53,855 nt of DNA from Candidatus Parcubacteria bacterium (GCA_023432475.1 JAEYUN010000011.1:1-53855), one strand, 5' to 3'. Positions 15,883-23,880 are shown, counted from the first letter of the stretch. Translations and numbers: made by a program. The notes: generated by a model from the letters alone, not told the origin.

Positions 15883-15912
15883 ATTTTACCAAAGATACTA
15901 CCAGTTTGTCAA
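15883..15912 (-). promoter_or_regulatory. promoter of the rplC ribosomal operon
   Basis: Reverse strand TTGACA (15907-15912), 18-base spacer, TAAAAT (15883-15888) preceded by TGG. It is the best candidate for driving the displaced S10-spc run. Confidence 0.7.
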
Positions 15913-15932
15913 CAGATATGACGCTGGAATTA

Positions 15933-16799
15933 TCACAACCTGGAGTAGGCAGCGCCAATTTGGGACTGCGTGGCACTTAAAGCCGTCTCAAAATCCTCAG
16001 CTGAAGCTCTAATATCTCCGTACGCGCCGGATAATTTATCCCTGGCACTAACAAAGCTAGCGCTGTCGCGTGCGTTAGTGGCAGCAACCAGTTCTATCCA
16101 TAAACCCCAAACAACCCGAACTCGGTTGCGTAGTAGTTCGTGAGTCGGCTGAAAAGATGGCGAAACACTCAGTGAACCAAGGCTATCATTTAACGCCTGC
16201 CAGTTGTCTCTCTGGGATGATAAGACTGCAAACCTATCGGGTACCGACTCAGTGATCGGTCCAAGCAGGGGCCCTAATTCCTCTAAATATGCGGTTTGAA
16301 ATTGTAAATCACTAAGGGCGGCTATAAAAGCTTCAACGCTGCTTCGATAAGCCGTGCAGTTGTCATAAGCTTGTTTAGAGCGCGGATATAAAGAGGCGAA
16401 ATTGTCTAAAAAACCCCCTGGACACAGTGATTTGCTGGAAGACTCAAATTTTTGAATGAACTCTCCAATCAACCGGGAACTAAGTTGAGGCTGTTTAAGC
16501 GCTGGGGCGATATCCTGCGTAACTATTTCCTGAACACGAGAACGTGTCGCGCTAACAGACGACTCGTATCCTAGACGCACAATTTCAAGTACCAGAAGCA
16601 TCAATAGTACAAGCGCAACCAAGCTTGTTATCAGCCAGCGCCAAGGCAACCGAATTTTTCTTCTCGAGCGATGTAGTGGCTGCGTTGGTGTTTTAGGCAA
16701 TGGCGCTCGGTCGACCACAGGCGTAAGTGACACTTCAGGCTTGGCGTCATCTTCGACTATCTGTTGATGGCCACGGCGATTAGTGAAAATCTCGCTCAT
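15933..16799 (-). CDS. membrane-anchored helical protein of unknown function
   Basis: 288 residues, not recognised. A charged cytoplasmic N-terminus of about 50 residues is followed by one strong membrane helix (WLITSLVALVLLMLLVLEIV, near residues 54-73). The rest, about 210 residues outside the membrane, looks helical with two cysteines that could pair (SLCPGG and YDNCTAY). It overlaps the preceding 73-residue gene by 4 bases (ATGA), so the two form one unit. Neighbouring VanY peptidases suggest an envelope role, but that is inference. Confidence 0.75.
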   Translation of the reverse strand: MSEIFTNRRGHQQIVEDDAKPEVSLTPVVDRAPLPKTPTQPLHRSRRKIRLPWRWLITSLVALVLLMLLVLEIVRLGYESSVSATRSRVQEIVTQDIAPALKQPQLSSRLIGEFIQKFESSSKSLCPGGFLDNFASLYPRSKQAYDNCTAYRSSVEAFIAALSDLQFQTAYLEELGPLLGPITESVPDRFAVLSSQRDNWQALNDSLGSLSVSPSFQPTHELLRNRVRVVWGLWIELVAATNARDSASFVSARDKLSGAYGDIRASAEDFETALSATQSQIGAAYSRL

Positions 16800-17017
16800 T
16801 CGGCAGCTCCGTTGAGCCAGATAGGCACCGCTACGTTGGGCACTTCAACCTGGCGGAGCAATTCAAGCGGTTGGTTCACTAAGGGTTGAAGGCATAAATC
16901 CATAGCCTCACAGGTTTTAACTCGCTCGGCACCAACCGCGCTAAAGCCTAGTAGTACAACCACTACTATAGCTGCAACACCGGCTATTGGTATGAAACGA
17001 GGAAAGCGCTGTTTCAT
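16796..17017 (-). CDS. 73-residue single-pass envelope protein
   Basis: Not recognised. After a basic start there is one hydrophobic segment (IPIAGVAAIVVVVLLGFSAV, residues 9-28) that ends like a signal peptide or anchor, then a short outside part with two cysteines (KTCEAMDLCLQP). ATG 17017 is used because an inverted TATACA box lies 8 bases upstream and no Shine-Dalgarno exists; ATG 17077 further back would overlap vanY on the other strand. Coupled to the next gene by a 4-base overlap. Confidence 0.7.
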   Translation of the reverse strand: MKQRFPRFIPIAGVAAIVVVVLLGFSAVGAERVKTCEAMDLCLQPLVNQPLELLRQVEVPNVAVPIWLNGAAE

Positions 17018-17040
17018 ACTTCTACTGTATACTACTAAGT
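17018..17040. promoter_or_regulatory. 23-bp divergent promoter between two start codons
   Basis: The gap between ATG 17017 (reverse) and ATG 17041 (forward) is only 23 bp and nearly palindromic, centred on GTATAC. Forward it holds TATACT (17028-17033) 7 bases before ATG; reverse it holds TATACA (17026-17031) 8 bases before ATG. The two -10 boxes overlap, and neither gene has room for a leader. Confidence 0.6.
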
Positions 17041-17856
17041 ATGAAAAAACGAGTCGCGTTAATGGTTGTTTTAGCAACCGTAGTATGTGGCTTAGTCCTC
17101 ATCTATCTAATGGCTAAACCGGCCTTGGCTCCAAAGGTAAATCGTCAGCCGGAGCTGCTCCAAAATACCCCTAGAAAAATAACACTCACTCTACCTGGCG
17201 CTTCACCGATTGACGCTCCAGTAGAAGATTATAATCACCCTTCTAGCGTGTGGGTTGTCGTCAGTAAAGACCACCCGCTGAGCGAACAACAATACCGAGC
17301 TGACGATCTTCAGCTAATTACCTCCGTCAAGACACGCCCTGGTAAGTCAGCCGAGGAACGATCACTGCGAGCGGTTCTCGTAAAAGACCTTAATGATTTA
17401 TTTGCAGCCGCCCAACAGGCTGGTTATGACTTTATGATCAGTTCAGGGTACAGATCTTATAACACGCAGGCCAGTCTGTATAATAGTTATGTTGGTCGGT
17501 CTGGTGAAATGGTCGCAAATACATATAGCGCCAAGCCTGGCCAAAGCGAGCACCAAACCGGACTAGCCTTTGACATTCGTCTGTCTTCTGGCGCCTGCTA
17601 CCTGGATATTTGCTTTGGTGACATGCCGGCTGGCCGCTGGCTGGCCGAGGAAGCTACGAATTATGGCTTTATCATCCGCTACCCGGCTGACAAAACAGCT
17701 ATAACCAAGTATCAATATGAACCGTGGCACCTGCGGTACGTCGGCCAGTCCTTAGCCAAGGCTCTTAAAAAGAGTGGCTTAACTCTCGATGAAGCTCGTC
17801 CATATCTGCAACATGCCCGAGACGAACTTATTAAAGAAAACTTAATTAGTGAGTAA
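17041..17856 (+). CDS. VanY-type D-alanyl-D-alanine carboxypeptidase, first copy
   Basis: 271-residue peptidase of the VanY/M15 family, which trims the terminal D-Ala of peptidoglycan stem peptides. Residues 5-25 form a signal anchor, so the catalytic domain lies outside the membrane. The SGYRSY substrate motif and the zinc ligands are visible: His171 and Asp178 in SEHQTGLAFD, and His230 in EPWHLRYVG. Start ATG 17041 is fixed by the short divergent gap. A second copy follows after 6 bases. Confidence 0.88.
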   Translation: MKKRVALMVVLATVVCGLVLIYLMAKPALAPKVNRQPELLQNTPRKITLTLPGASPIDAPVEDYNHPSSVWVVVSKDHPLSEQQYRADDLQLITSVKTRPGKSAEERSLRAVLVKDLNDLFAAAQQAGYDFMISSGYRSYNTQASLYNSYVGRSGEMVANTYSAKPGQSEHQTGLAFDIRLSSGACYLDICFGDMPAGRWLAEEATNYGFIIRYPADKTAITKYQYEPWHLRYVGQSLAKALKKSGLTLDEARPYLQHARDELIKENLISE

Positions 17857-17862
17857 GTTTTT

Positions 17863-18684
17863 ATGAAACCATATATTTATTCGAACCAACGCGCCCTCAA
17901 TCTACCAACTAAGTCTAGTTCTAAACCAAGATTAACTTGGCTAGTTTTGCTGTCCGGGGCTTTTTTGGTGTGGTTTTGGCCCACTAAAACGACGCTAGAA
18001 TATCAGTACGACGAAATCATGAAGGCTGCTAAGACTCAACCAAGCGTCGCTGCTCAAGCCGAAATCGGCAACCTAAAGATAAATATACCGGATTGGTCAT
18101 TTTTCAAAGACGGCGCCATCTGGAGTTTAGTCAACAAACAGGCTCAACTATCTAACCGATTTACGCCCGACCTGGTCGACTCGCCTATCGAGCACACTGG
18201 AAACAGCATGAAAGTTGCCGTGCAGATGTCTGGTAAACTAGAAGCCCTTCACCAAGCAGCTACCAGAGAAGGTGTTAGGTTAATGCTATCGAGTGCTTAT
18301 CGCTCGGCTAATGACCAACAGGCTATATACGACAGCTATTTACGTAGCCATGGACAGGCATACGTAAATGATTATGTCGCCCGCCCCGGAACCAGCGAGC
18401 ACCAGACTGGACTTGCGGTCGACATATCTAGTTATTCGTCGGCTTGCAAGGCGCAGGCATCCCAGTGCAGCCTGGACTTTAGTGCTATAAGCTGGCTCCG
18501 CAACAACGCGAGCAAGTTCGGCTTTATACAACGCTATCCAAGCGGCAAGCAGTCTATCACAGGCGTGGCTGGTGAGGCGTGGCATTACCGTTACGTCGGT
18601 ACTGAACTAGCAAAACTATTAACCAGCAGCAACCTCACCTTAGATGAGTTCGTTGCGCAAATCGCTCCAGGTTATGCTAAATAA
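17863..18684 (+). CDS. VanY-type D-alanyl-D-alanine carboxypeptidase, second copy
   Basis: 273 residues, a diverged tandem paralogue of the preceding gene. One membrane anchor (residues 24-41) and an external catalytic domain with SSAYRSANDQQ, zinc ligands His180 and Asp187 in SEHQTGLAVD, and His241 in EAWHYRYVG. The active site is complete. No Shine-Dalgarno precedes ATG, so it probably depends on the upstream gene. The pair could act on different bonds or on self versus host peptidoglycan; that is inference. Confidence 0.87.
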   Translation: MKPYIYSNQRALNLPTKSSSKPRLTWLVLLSGAFLVWFWPTKTTLEYQYDEIMKAAKTQPSVAAQAEIGNLKINIPDWSFFKDGAIWSLVNKQAQLSNRFTPDLVDSPIEHTGNSMKVAVQMSGKLEALHQAATREGVRLMLSSAYRSANDQQAIYDSYLRSHGQAYVNDYVARPGTSEHQTGLAVDISSYSSACKAQASQCSLDFSAISWLRNNASKFGFIQRYPSGKQSITGVAGEAWHYRYVGTELAKLLTSSNLTLDEFVAQIAPGYAK

Positions 18685-18757
18685 ATTCTCAACATACTCT
18701 GCTAGTTATACTAGAATTAAGTGATATGATATGTTGTAATATAGCTACACCTACCGT

Positions 18758-18775
18758 GAAGACACTTCTGTCTTC
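18758..18775 (+). other. hairpin in the leader of the 92-residue gene
   Basis: Perfect 7-bp stem GAAGACA/TGTCTTC with a CTTC loop, 15 bases before the Shine-Dalgarno of the gene at 18805. A TGTAAT box lies at 18735-18740. Confidence 0.4.
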
Positions 18776-18804
18776 GCACATTCTTTCGAGAGGAGGTGGC
18801 AACA

Positions 18805-19083
18805 GTGCTAACAAAAGCGCGGCTGGAAGAGATTAGGAATCAGCTACTCAAAAACGCTCAGAGCCTCCCAAACGGCTCGAAGCGAGTTGAGTTCAACCTC
18901 GCTAAGGGAGAGATGCCTAGTCAGGGCAATCTCAAGGCACTTAGTGAAGCGCTCTACCCTCACGTCGGCGGCTACTGGCTGCAGACATTCCGTGTATCAC
19001 ACGTCAGAACCGATAAAGGGAGAGAGTACATCGAGCTGCTCATCAAGCATCGCGATCCGCCAGACGATCCCTACCCGGTCTGA
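18805..19083 (+). CDS. orphan 92-residue soluble protein
   Basis: Not recognised. GTG 18805 is the start, with AGGAGG (18791-18796) 8 bases upstream; the in-frame GTG at 18796 overlaps the Shine-Dalgarno itself. The N-terminal half is a charged amphipathic helix (KARLEEIRNQLLKNAQ), and the second half looks like beta strands with a Trp/Tyr-rich centre (GGYWLQTFRVSHV). No membrane segment. It uses C- and G-ending codons more than its neighbours. A two-tier hairpin (19087-19133) follows. Confidence 0.7.
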   Translation: MLTKARLEEIRNQLLKNAQSLPNGSKRVEFNLAKGEMPSQGNLKALSEALYPHVGGYWLQTFRVSHVRTDKGREYIELLIKHRDPPDDPYPV

Positions 19084-19086
19084 CTT

Positions 19087-19133
19087 ACCCGCACCCGCCT
19101 TACGTCGAGCCCGCCTCCGTAAGGAGTGCGGGT
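19087..19133 (+). terminator. two-tier hairpin after the 92-residue gene
   Basis: Outer 8-bp stem ACCCGCAC/GTGCGGGT (19087-19094, 19126-19133) encloses an inner 7-bp stem CCTTACG/CGTAAGG (19098-19104, 19118-19124). TTGACGTTTTGG follows. It starts 4 bases after the stop codon. Confidence 0.6.
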
Positions 19134-19148
19134 TTGACGTTTTGGGGT

Positions 19149-19439
19149 CTAAATAACGATGCCAACTGGCAAGAAATAACTCAGCAATGTCATGATAATC
19201 AAAATAGCGTATTCTATCTTACGATCAACCTGCAGCTTATCCCTTGAAGCCAGGAGCAGACCCACGAAAAGACCGAGTGGAAAACCGTGGAAAACCAACG
19301 GGCCCAGCTGCAACGGAACACTAAATTTCAACCAGAACGCCCCAAGCATCATGTAGACAACAAGCTTTAAAAAATAGATCGAATCCGGCTCGCTCAGCAC
19401 TTGCCTAACCGAGCGTCGGCGTGTTTGTTTTTTAACCAT
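19149..19439 (-). CDS. small three-helix membrane protein
   Basis: 96 residues, not recognised. A basic N-terminus (KKQTRRRSVRQ) precedes three hydrophobic segments near residues 23-43, 46-62 and 75-94, so it is an inner-membrane protein with the N-terminus likely inside by the positive-inside rule. An extended -10 (TGT-TATACT) ends 7 bases before ATG and no Shine-Dalgarno is present, so the mRNA is probably leaderless. It lies between the rpsJ terminator and an unrelated convergent gene. Confidence 0.7.
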   Translation of the reverse strand: MVKKQTRRRSVRQVLSEPDSIYFLKLVVYMMLGAFWLKFSVPLQLGPLVFHGFPLGLFVGLLLASRDKLQVDRKIEYAILIIMTLLSYFLPVGIVI

Positions 19440-19446
19440 AAGCTTC

Positions 19447-19452
19447 AGTATA
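19447..19452 (-). promoter_or_regulatory. extended -10 of the small membrane protein gene
   Basis: Reverse-strand TGT-TATACT, 7 bases before ATG 19439. The -35 is weak. Confidence 0.5.
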
Positions 19453-19471
19453 ACAGATTAAATAAATAAAG

Positions 19472-19492
19472 CGACCACCCGTTCGGATGGCC
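19472..19492 (-). terminator. rpsJ terminator
   Basis: GGCCATCC/GGGTGGTC hairpin with GAAC loop, followed by CTTTATTTATTT on the reverse strand. It isolates rpsJ from everything downstream. Confidence 0.75.
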
Positions 19493-19517
19493 GTTCTATG
19501 TACACATTTATCGCTAT

Positions 19518-19838
19518 TTACATGCGAATTTCTGCATCACACCCAGCTGGCAAGCTGAGGTTTTGCAGGCTGTCGATAGTTTTTGGCGTCGCACCGATAA
19601 TATCTATCAGACGTTTGTGAACGCGCATCTCGAAAGCCTCACCGCCTTTTTTATAGACGTGCGGGCTCTTGACGACCGTGAAGGTACTACGACGGGTTGG
19701 TAGTGGAACCGGCCCGGCAATGCTAGCACCGGTGCGAAGCGCAGTATCGATAATTTGTTTAGCTGACTGGTCGATGACTTTGTGGTCATAGGCTTTAAGG
19801 CGAATTCGAATTCGCGGGGCTGCAGGTTGATCTGCCAT
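19518..19838 (-). CDS. rpsJ: 30S ribosomal protein S10 (uS10), separated from its operon
   Basis: 106-residue S10, also known as NusE, which joins NusB in antitermination. It contains RIRLKAYDHKVIDQSAKQI, GPVPLPTRRSTFTV and SPHVYKKGGEAFEMRVHKR. Normally it is immediately upstream of rplC; here it stands alone with its own leader and terminator, and rplC is 3.7 kb further on. ATG 19838 has AGGAG about 9 bases upstream. Confidence 0.97.
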   Translation of the reverse strand: MADQPAAPRIRIRLKAYDHKVIDQSAKQIIDTALRTGASIAGPVPLPTRRSTFTVVKSPHVYKKGGEAFEMRVHKRLIDIIGATPKTIDSLQNLSLPAGCDAEIRM

Positions 19839-19863
19839 AACTAATAACTCCTAATTATTATGT

Positions 19864-19916
19864 TCCGTAACCTGTGCATGAACCGTATCGTCTCACGTCA
19901 CGCCCAGTTCTCGGAA
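19864..19916 (-). promoter_or_regulatory. rpsJ leader with terminal stem
   Basis: GTTCCG and CGGAAC can pair across about 40 bases in the region upstream of rpsJ. A TATATA-type -10 lies just beyond. Only the complementarity is seen; a regulatory role is a guess. Confidence 0.3.
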
Positions 19917-19971
19917 CGATTTATATACAGCAGCTAGCATACCAGAAAGCTCTTCGTTTGTAAATCTAGGA

Positions 19972-20000
19972 TTGACACTCCCGCTCCGCTGTGTTGTAAT
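19972..20000 (+). promoter_or_regulatory. promoter of the 79-residue gene
   Basis: TTGACA (19972-19977), 17 bases, TGTAAT (19995-20000), followed by AT. The same TGTAATAT form occurs before the genes at 18805 and 26234. Confidence 0.6.
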
Positions 20001-20041
20001 ATAAGTATAGTACACCGCTATTTTAAGGAAGGTTTACTCGA

Positions 20042-20281
20042 ATGACAGCACCTGTCAGCCAGAAGTCACTCAATAAGGCCAAGGGTCAAATGATTGACAC
20101 CATCAAGAAGGGGTACAAGACCTACCTCCGGTTCGATGTCGACGGCACCGTCTCGCGCGCCCAGTGCGACAGAATCGAACACGAGGTTTTCCTCGCGACG
20201 AAGCTGGCCTTCAAGGTAGACTTCGAGGAGTTCCGCTACCCCTTGGCGACCCTCAGAGAGCTTGTTGCAAGAGAGCTCTAG
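20042..20281 (+). CDS. orphan 79-residue soluble protein
   Basis: Not recognised. Charged, probably alpha/beta: a basic N-terminal helix (LNKAKGQMIDTIKKGYKTYL), a strand-like LRFDVDGTVS, and C-terminal helices. No membrane segment or cysteine pair. All lysines use AAG and most codons end in C or G, unlike the ribosomal genes around it. It runs against the flanking rpsJ and tuf, has its own TTGACA promoter, AAGGAAGG Shine-Dalgarno and a branched hairpin after the stop. Confidence 0.7.
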   Translation: MTAPVSQKSLNKAKGQMIDTIKKGYKTYLRFDVDGTVSRAQCDRIEHEVFLATKLAFKVDFEEFRYPLATLRELVAREL

Positions 20282-20292
20282 CCCCTCGCCCA

Positions 20293-20355
20293 AACCCCGC
20301 CCTCGTAGAGTCGACTCATGAACTCCGTTCTGGTCCTCCGGGACCAGGCGGGGTT
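20293..20355 (+). terminator. branched GC-rich hairpin after the 79-residue gene
   Basis: Outer 9-bp stem AACCCCGCC/GGCGGGGTT (20293-20301, 20347-20355) can enclose two inner hairpins: GAGTC/GACTC and TGGTCC-TCCG-GGACCA (20331-20346). A poor T-run follows, so it may be a terminator or a small structured RNA. Confidence 0.5.
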
Positions 20356-20368
20356 CGTCATATATAAC

Positions 20369-20399
20369 AAAAATACCCCTGGTTGACAGGGGTATTTTT
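20369..20399 (-). terminator. tuf terminator
   Basis: 13-bp perfect stem (20369-20381 and 20387-20399) with A- and T-runs at the ends, so it can act in both directions. It lies after the tuf stop. Confidence 0.85.
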
Positions 20400-20419
20400 T
20401 AATAATCCTAGAAGTAGAA

Positions 20420-21601
20420 TTATTTGTTGATCTTGGTGACAACACCAGCACCAACCGTGCGGCCACCTTCGCGGATAGCAAAGTTCAAACCTTGCTCCAT
20501 AGCAATCGGAGCGAGCAACTTCACCTTAAAGGTAACTGTGTCACCTGGCATGACCATTTCTTTGTCAGCCGGTAGCTCGACTTCACCGGTCACGTCAGTA
20601 GTACGGAAGTAAAACTGTGGTTTATAACCTTTGAAGAATGGTGTGTGACGACCGCCCTCTTCTTTGGTAAGAACGTAAACTTCGGCGTCAAACTCAGTGT
20701 GAGGAGTGATACTGCCTGGTTTAGCGATAACCTGCCCACGCTCGATATCATCACGCTCAATGCCGCGTAGCAGAATACCAGCGTTGTCACCAGCCTGGCC
20801 TTGGTCAAGGTTCTTCTTGAAGGCTTCGATACCAGTAACGACTGATTTTTGGCTAGCACGAATACCGACAATTTCAACTTCATCGTTAATCTTGACGATA
20901 CCTTGCTCAATACGACCGGTAGCAACGGTGCCGCGACCCTTGATTGAGAAGACATCTTCAACTGGCATTAGGAATGCCTTGTCGAGGTCACGCTTTGGCT
21001 CTTCGACGTAGTCGTCCATAGCCTTAACGAGTTCCATGATGGCATCTTCGTATTTGGCATCACCTTCTAGAGCCTTGAGGGCTGAACCCTTGATGATCGG
21101 GCAGTCACGGTCAAAACCGTTTTTCTCCAGCAGGTCACGGACATCTTCCTCGACCAGCTCAACCAGCTCTTCATCGGCCATGTCCATCTTGTTTAGGAAG
21201 ACAAGAATCTTTGGCACGCCAACTTGGTGAGCCAGTAGAACGTGCTCGCGAGTCTGAGGCATTGGGCCGTCAGCAGCTGAGACCACCAAGATAGCACCAT
21301 CAACCTGAGCGGCACCGGTAATCATGTTTTTGACGTAGTCGGCGTGACCAGGCATGTCAACGTGAGCGTAGTGGCGTTTTTCGCTTTCATACTCCTGGTG
21401 AGAAGTGGCAATGGTAATACCACGAGCCTTCTCTTCTGGTGCGTTGTCGATTTGGTCGTAAGCGACAGGCTTGTTTACTTCACTTGGAAGCTTTTTAGCC
21501 AATACAGCCGTGATGGCTGCAGTCAAAGTGGTCTTACCGTGGTCGACGTGACCCATCGTACCAACATTGACGTGAGGCTTGCTTCGGTCAAAATCTGCCA
21601 T
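20420..21601 (-). CDS. tuf: elongation factor Tu
   Basis: 393-residue EF-Tu, the GTPase that brings aminoacyl-tRNA to the ribosome. GTP motifs are GHVDHGKTTL (P-loop), RGITI (switch I), DMPGH (G3), NKMD and SAL. The G3 motif is usually DCPGH; here Met83 replaces the redox-sensitive cysteine. Domains 2 and 3 follow, with GGRHTPFF and a canonical C-terminus. Own promoter at 21675-21704 and a TAGGAG Shine-Dalgarno; terminator downstream. Confidence 0.98.
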   Translation of the reverse strand: MADFDRSKPHVNVGTMGHVDHGKTTLTAAITAVLAKKLPSEVNKPVAYDQIDNAPEEKARGITIATSHQEYESEKRHYAHVDMPGHADYVKNMITGAAQVDGAILVVSAADGPMPQTREHVLLAHQVGVPKILVFLNKMDMADEELVELVEEDVRDLLEKNGFDRDCPIIKGSALKALEGDAKYEDAIMELVKAMDDYVEEPKRDLDKAFLMPVEDVFSIKGRGTVATGRIEQGIVKINDEVEIVGIRASQKSVVTGIEAFKKNLDQGQAGDNAGILLRGIERDDIERGQVIAKPGSITPHTEFDAEVYVLTKEEGGRHTPFFKGYKPQFYFRTTDVTGEVELPADKEMVMPGDTVTFKVKLLAPIAMEQGLNFAIREGGRTVGAGVVTKINK

Positions 21602-21674
21602 AATGTAGATTTTCTCCTATTGTTTAAGTTGTATTCATCGCGACGCGAGCAAACACGCCGCGCGCATAAGAACA

Positions 21675-21704
21675 ATTATAAGCGAAAATTACCTCTTTTG
21701 TAAA
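21675..21704 (-). promoter_or_regulatory. tuf promoter
   Basis: Reverse strand TTTACA (21699-21704), 18 bases, TATAAT (21675-21680). The leader is about 70 bases and contains a GC-rich CGCG repeat segment. Confidence 0.7.
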
Positions 21705-21722
21705 GGGTTAGCTAGCGGCAGA

Positions 21723-23810
21723 TTATTTACTGCGACTAGCAATAATCTCAGTCGCCACATTTGGTGGAACTTCTTCGTACTGAGCCAGTTCCATAGTACT
21801 AGCAGCCCGGCCTTGGCTCATTGAGCGAATGTCGCCGGTGTAACCAAACATATTAGCTAGTGGGACGTAGGCTTTGATGAGTTTAGCACCGCCCATCAGG
21901 TCTTCCATAGCATCGATACGCCCCCGGCGGGAGTTAAGGTCGCCGATAATATCGCCCATGAAATCTTCAGGAGTCGTTACCTCAACATGCATAACTGGCT
22001 CAAGAATAACTGGCTTAGCTTGTGGAATACCGTTTTTGGTGGCCAATACACCGGCTAGCTTGAAGGCCAGCTCACTCGAGTCAACATCGTGATAGCTACC
22101 GTCGTGCAGTGTCGCTTTAACACCGATAACGGGATAGCCCGCCAAAATACCGCCCTGGAGCGTTTCGTCGATACCGGCTTTAACGGCTGGGCGGTATTCC
22201 TGCGGGACAACCCCACCCTTAATTTCATCAACGAATTCAAAGCCTTCGCCCGACTCGGTCGGTTCAAAGCGCACCCAGACATCACCGTACTGACCGCGAC
22301 CACCCGACTGCTTGGCGTGCTTGCCCTGGACATCGGACGTACCACGGATTGTTTCACGGAACGCGACTTGCGGTTCGCCGACATTGGCCTCAACCTTAAA
22401 TTCTCGTTTCATGCGATCCACTAAGATCTCGAGGTGAAGTTCACCCATACCAGACATGATAGTCTGGCCGGTTTCCTCATCGGTATGAATTCGGAAAGTC
22501 GGGTCCTCTTCGGCTAGACGCTGCAGGGCAACGCCCATCTTTTCCTGGTCGGCTTTAGATTTTGGCTCCACCGCAATAGATACCGGCGGCTCTTGGAAGG
22601 TGATGCCCTCAAGCGCAATTGGATGGGCTACGTCACAAAGAGTGGCGCCGGTGTAGGTACTCTTCAGCCCCACCACGGCGGCAATGTCGCCAGCACTAAT
22701 CTCATCTATATCTTCGCGCTTATCGGCATGCATACGCACAATCCGGCCGACACGCTCTTTCTCGCCTGAAGTTGTGTTGAGAACATAACTACCAGCCTTT
22801 AAGACGCCGCTGTAAACACGTACGAAAATTAGCTTACCGACGAATGGGTCGGTGGCAATCTTGAAAGCCAAAGCGCTCATTGGTTCGCTGGCATCTGGTT
22901 TGCGAGAGATATCGTCACCTGTCTTCGGGTTTTTACCCCAAATTTCCGAAATATCTAACGGACTAGGTAGGTAGTCTACCATTAGGTCAAGAACCTTCTC
23001 GACAATCACACCACGACCATCACCGCCCGTAACCAGGAAGAAATCACCAGCCAGAACACGTTTGCGCAGTGCGCTCTTTAGTTCTTCGACAGTTATAGAA
23101 TATTCACCTTCTTCCAAAAAGCGCATCATCAGTTCGTCATCGGCTTCTACCGCGTTCTCAACCAGTAGACTGCGGGCATTTTTGGCTTTTTCCAACATGT
23201 CGGCAGGGATCTCGCCAACTTGCAATTCGTGGTCATGATACTCATTATAGGTGTAGGCTTTCATGTCGACCAAGTCAACGACACCGCAAATATCTTTTTC
23301 GAAGCCAATCGGCAAATGAATCGGGAAAGCTTGACGTGTTAAGCGGTTATGGATACTCTCTAGCGACTTGTAAAAATCACCGCCAGTTTGATTGATCTTA
23401 TTAATAAAACAGATGCGCGGCACGCCGTACTTGTTAGCTTGACGCCAAACGGTCTCACTTTGCGCCTCAACACCCATCTTGCCGTCAAAAACCGTAACTG
23501 CGCCGTCTAGCACGCGCAAAGAGCGCTCGACTTCAGCCGTAAAGTCAATGTGACCTGGCGTATCTATAATGTTAATCTTGTGCTCTTTCCAGAAACAAGT
23601 CACAGCCGCCGAAGTAATGGTAATACCGCGCTCACGCTCCTGTTCCATCCAGTCAGTAGTAGTGTCACCACCGTGAACTTCTCCAATTTTATGGCTCATA
23701 CCGGTACGGTACAAGATGCCTTCGGTCGTAGTAGTTTTACCAGCATCAATATGTGCGATAATTCCGATATTACGGAACTTTTTCAAATCAGTTACTTTTG
23801 GTGTAGCCAT
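21723..23810 (-). CDS. fusA: elongation factor G
   Basis: 695-residue EF-G, the translocation GTPase. GTP-binding motifs are AHIDAGKTTTTEG, the RGITIT switch, DTPGHIDF and NKIN-type NKINQTGG. Domains II to V follow; EKMGVALQRLAEEDPTFRI marks domain III and GRGQYGDVW domain IV. Length is canonical. It lies between an orphan 240-residue gene and tuf with its own promoter (23881-23909), so the ancestral str operon is split here. Confidence 0.97.
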   Translation of the reverse strand: MATPKVTDLKKFRNIGIIAHIDAGKTTTTEGILYRTGMSHKIGEVHGGDTTTDWMEQERERGITITSAAVTCFWKEHKINIIDTPGHIDFTAEVERSLRVLDGAVTVFDGKMGVEAQSETVWRQANKYGVPRICFINKINQTGGDFYKSLESIHNRLTRQAFPIHLPIGFEKDICGVVDLVDMKAYTYNEYHDHELQVGEIPADMLEKAKNARSLLVENAVEADDELMMRFLEEGEYSITVEELKSALRKRVLAGDFFLVTGGDGRGVIVEKVLDLMVDYLPSPLDISEIWGKNPKTGDDISRKPDASEPMSALAFKIATDPFVGKLIFVRVYSGVLKAGSYVLNTTSGEKERVGRIVRMHADKREDIDEISAGDIAAVVGLKSTYTGATLCDVAHPIALEGITFQEPPVSIAVEPKSKADQEKMGVALQRLAEEDPTFRIHTDEETGQTIMSGMGELHLEILVDRMKREFKVEANVGEPQVAFRETIRGTSDVQGKHAKQSGGRGQYGDVWVRFEPTESGEGFEFVDEIKGGVVPQEYRPAVKAGIDETLQGGILAGYPVIGVKATLHDGSYHDVDSSELAFKLAGVLATKNGIPQAKPVILEPVMHVEVTTPEDFMGDIIGDLNSRRGRIDAMEDLMGGAKLIKAYVPLANMFGYTGDIRSMSQGRAASTMELAQYEEVPPNVATEIIASRSK

Positions 23811-23880
23811 AATATTAGCTTAGAATCTTCCTTTAATTTGTATAAATAATTGTGCCCACAGAAAATAAGGCTTTGGGTCT

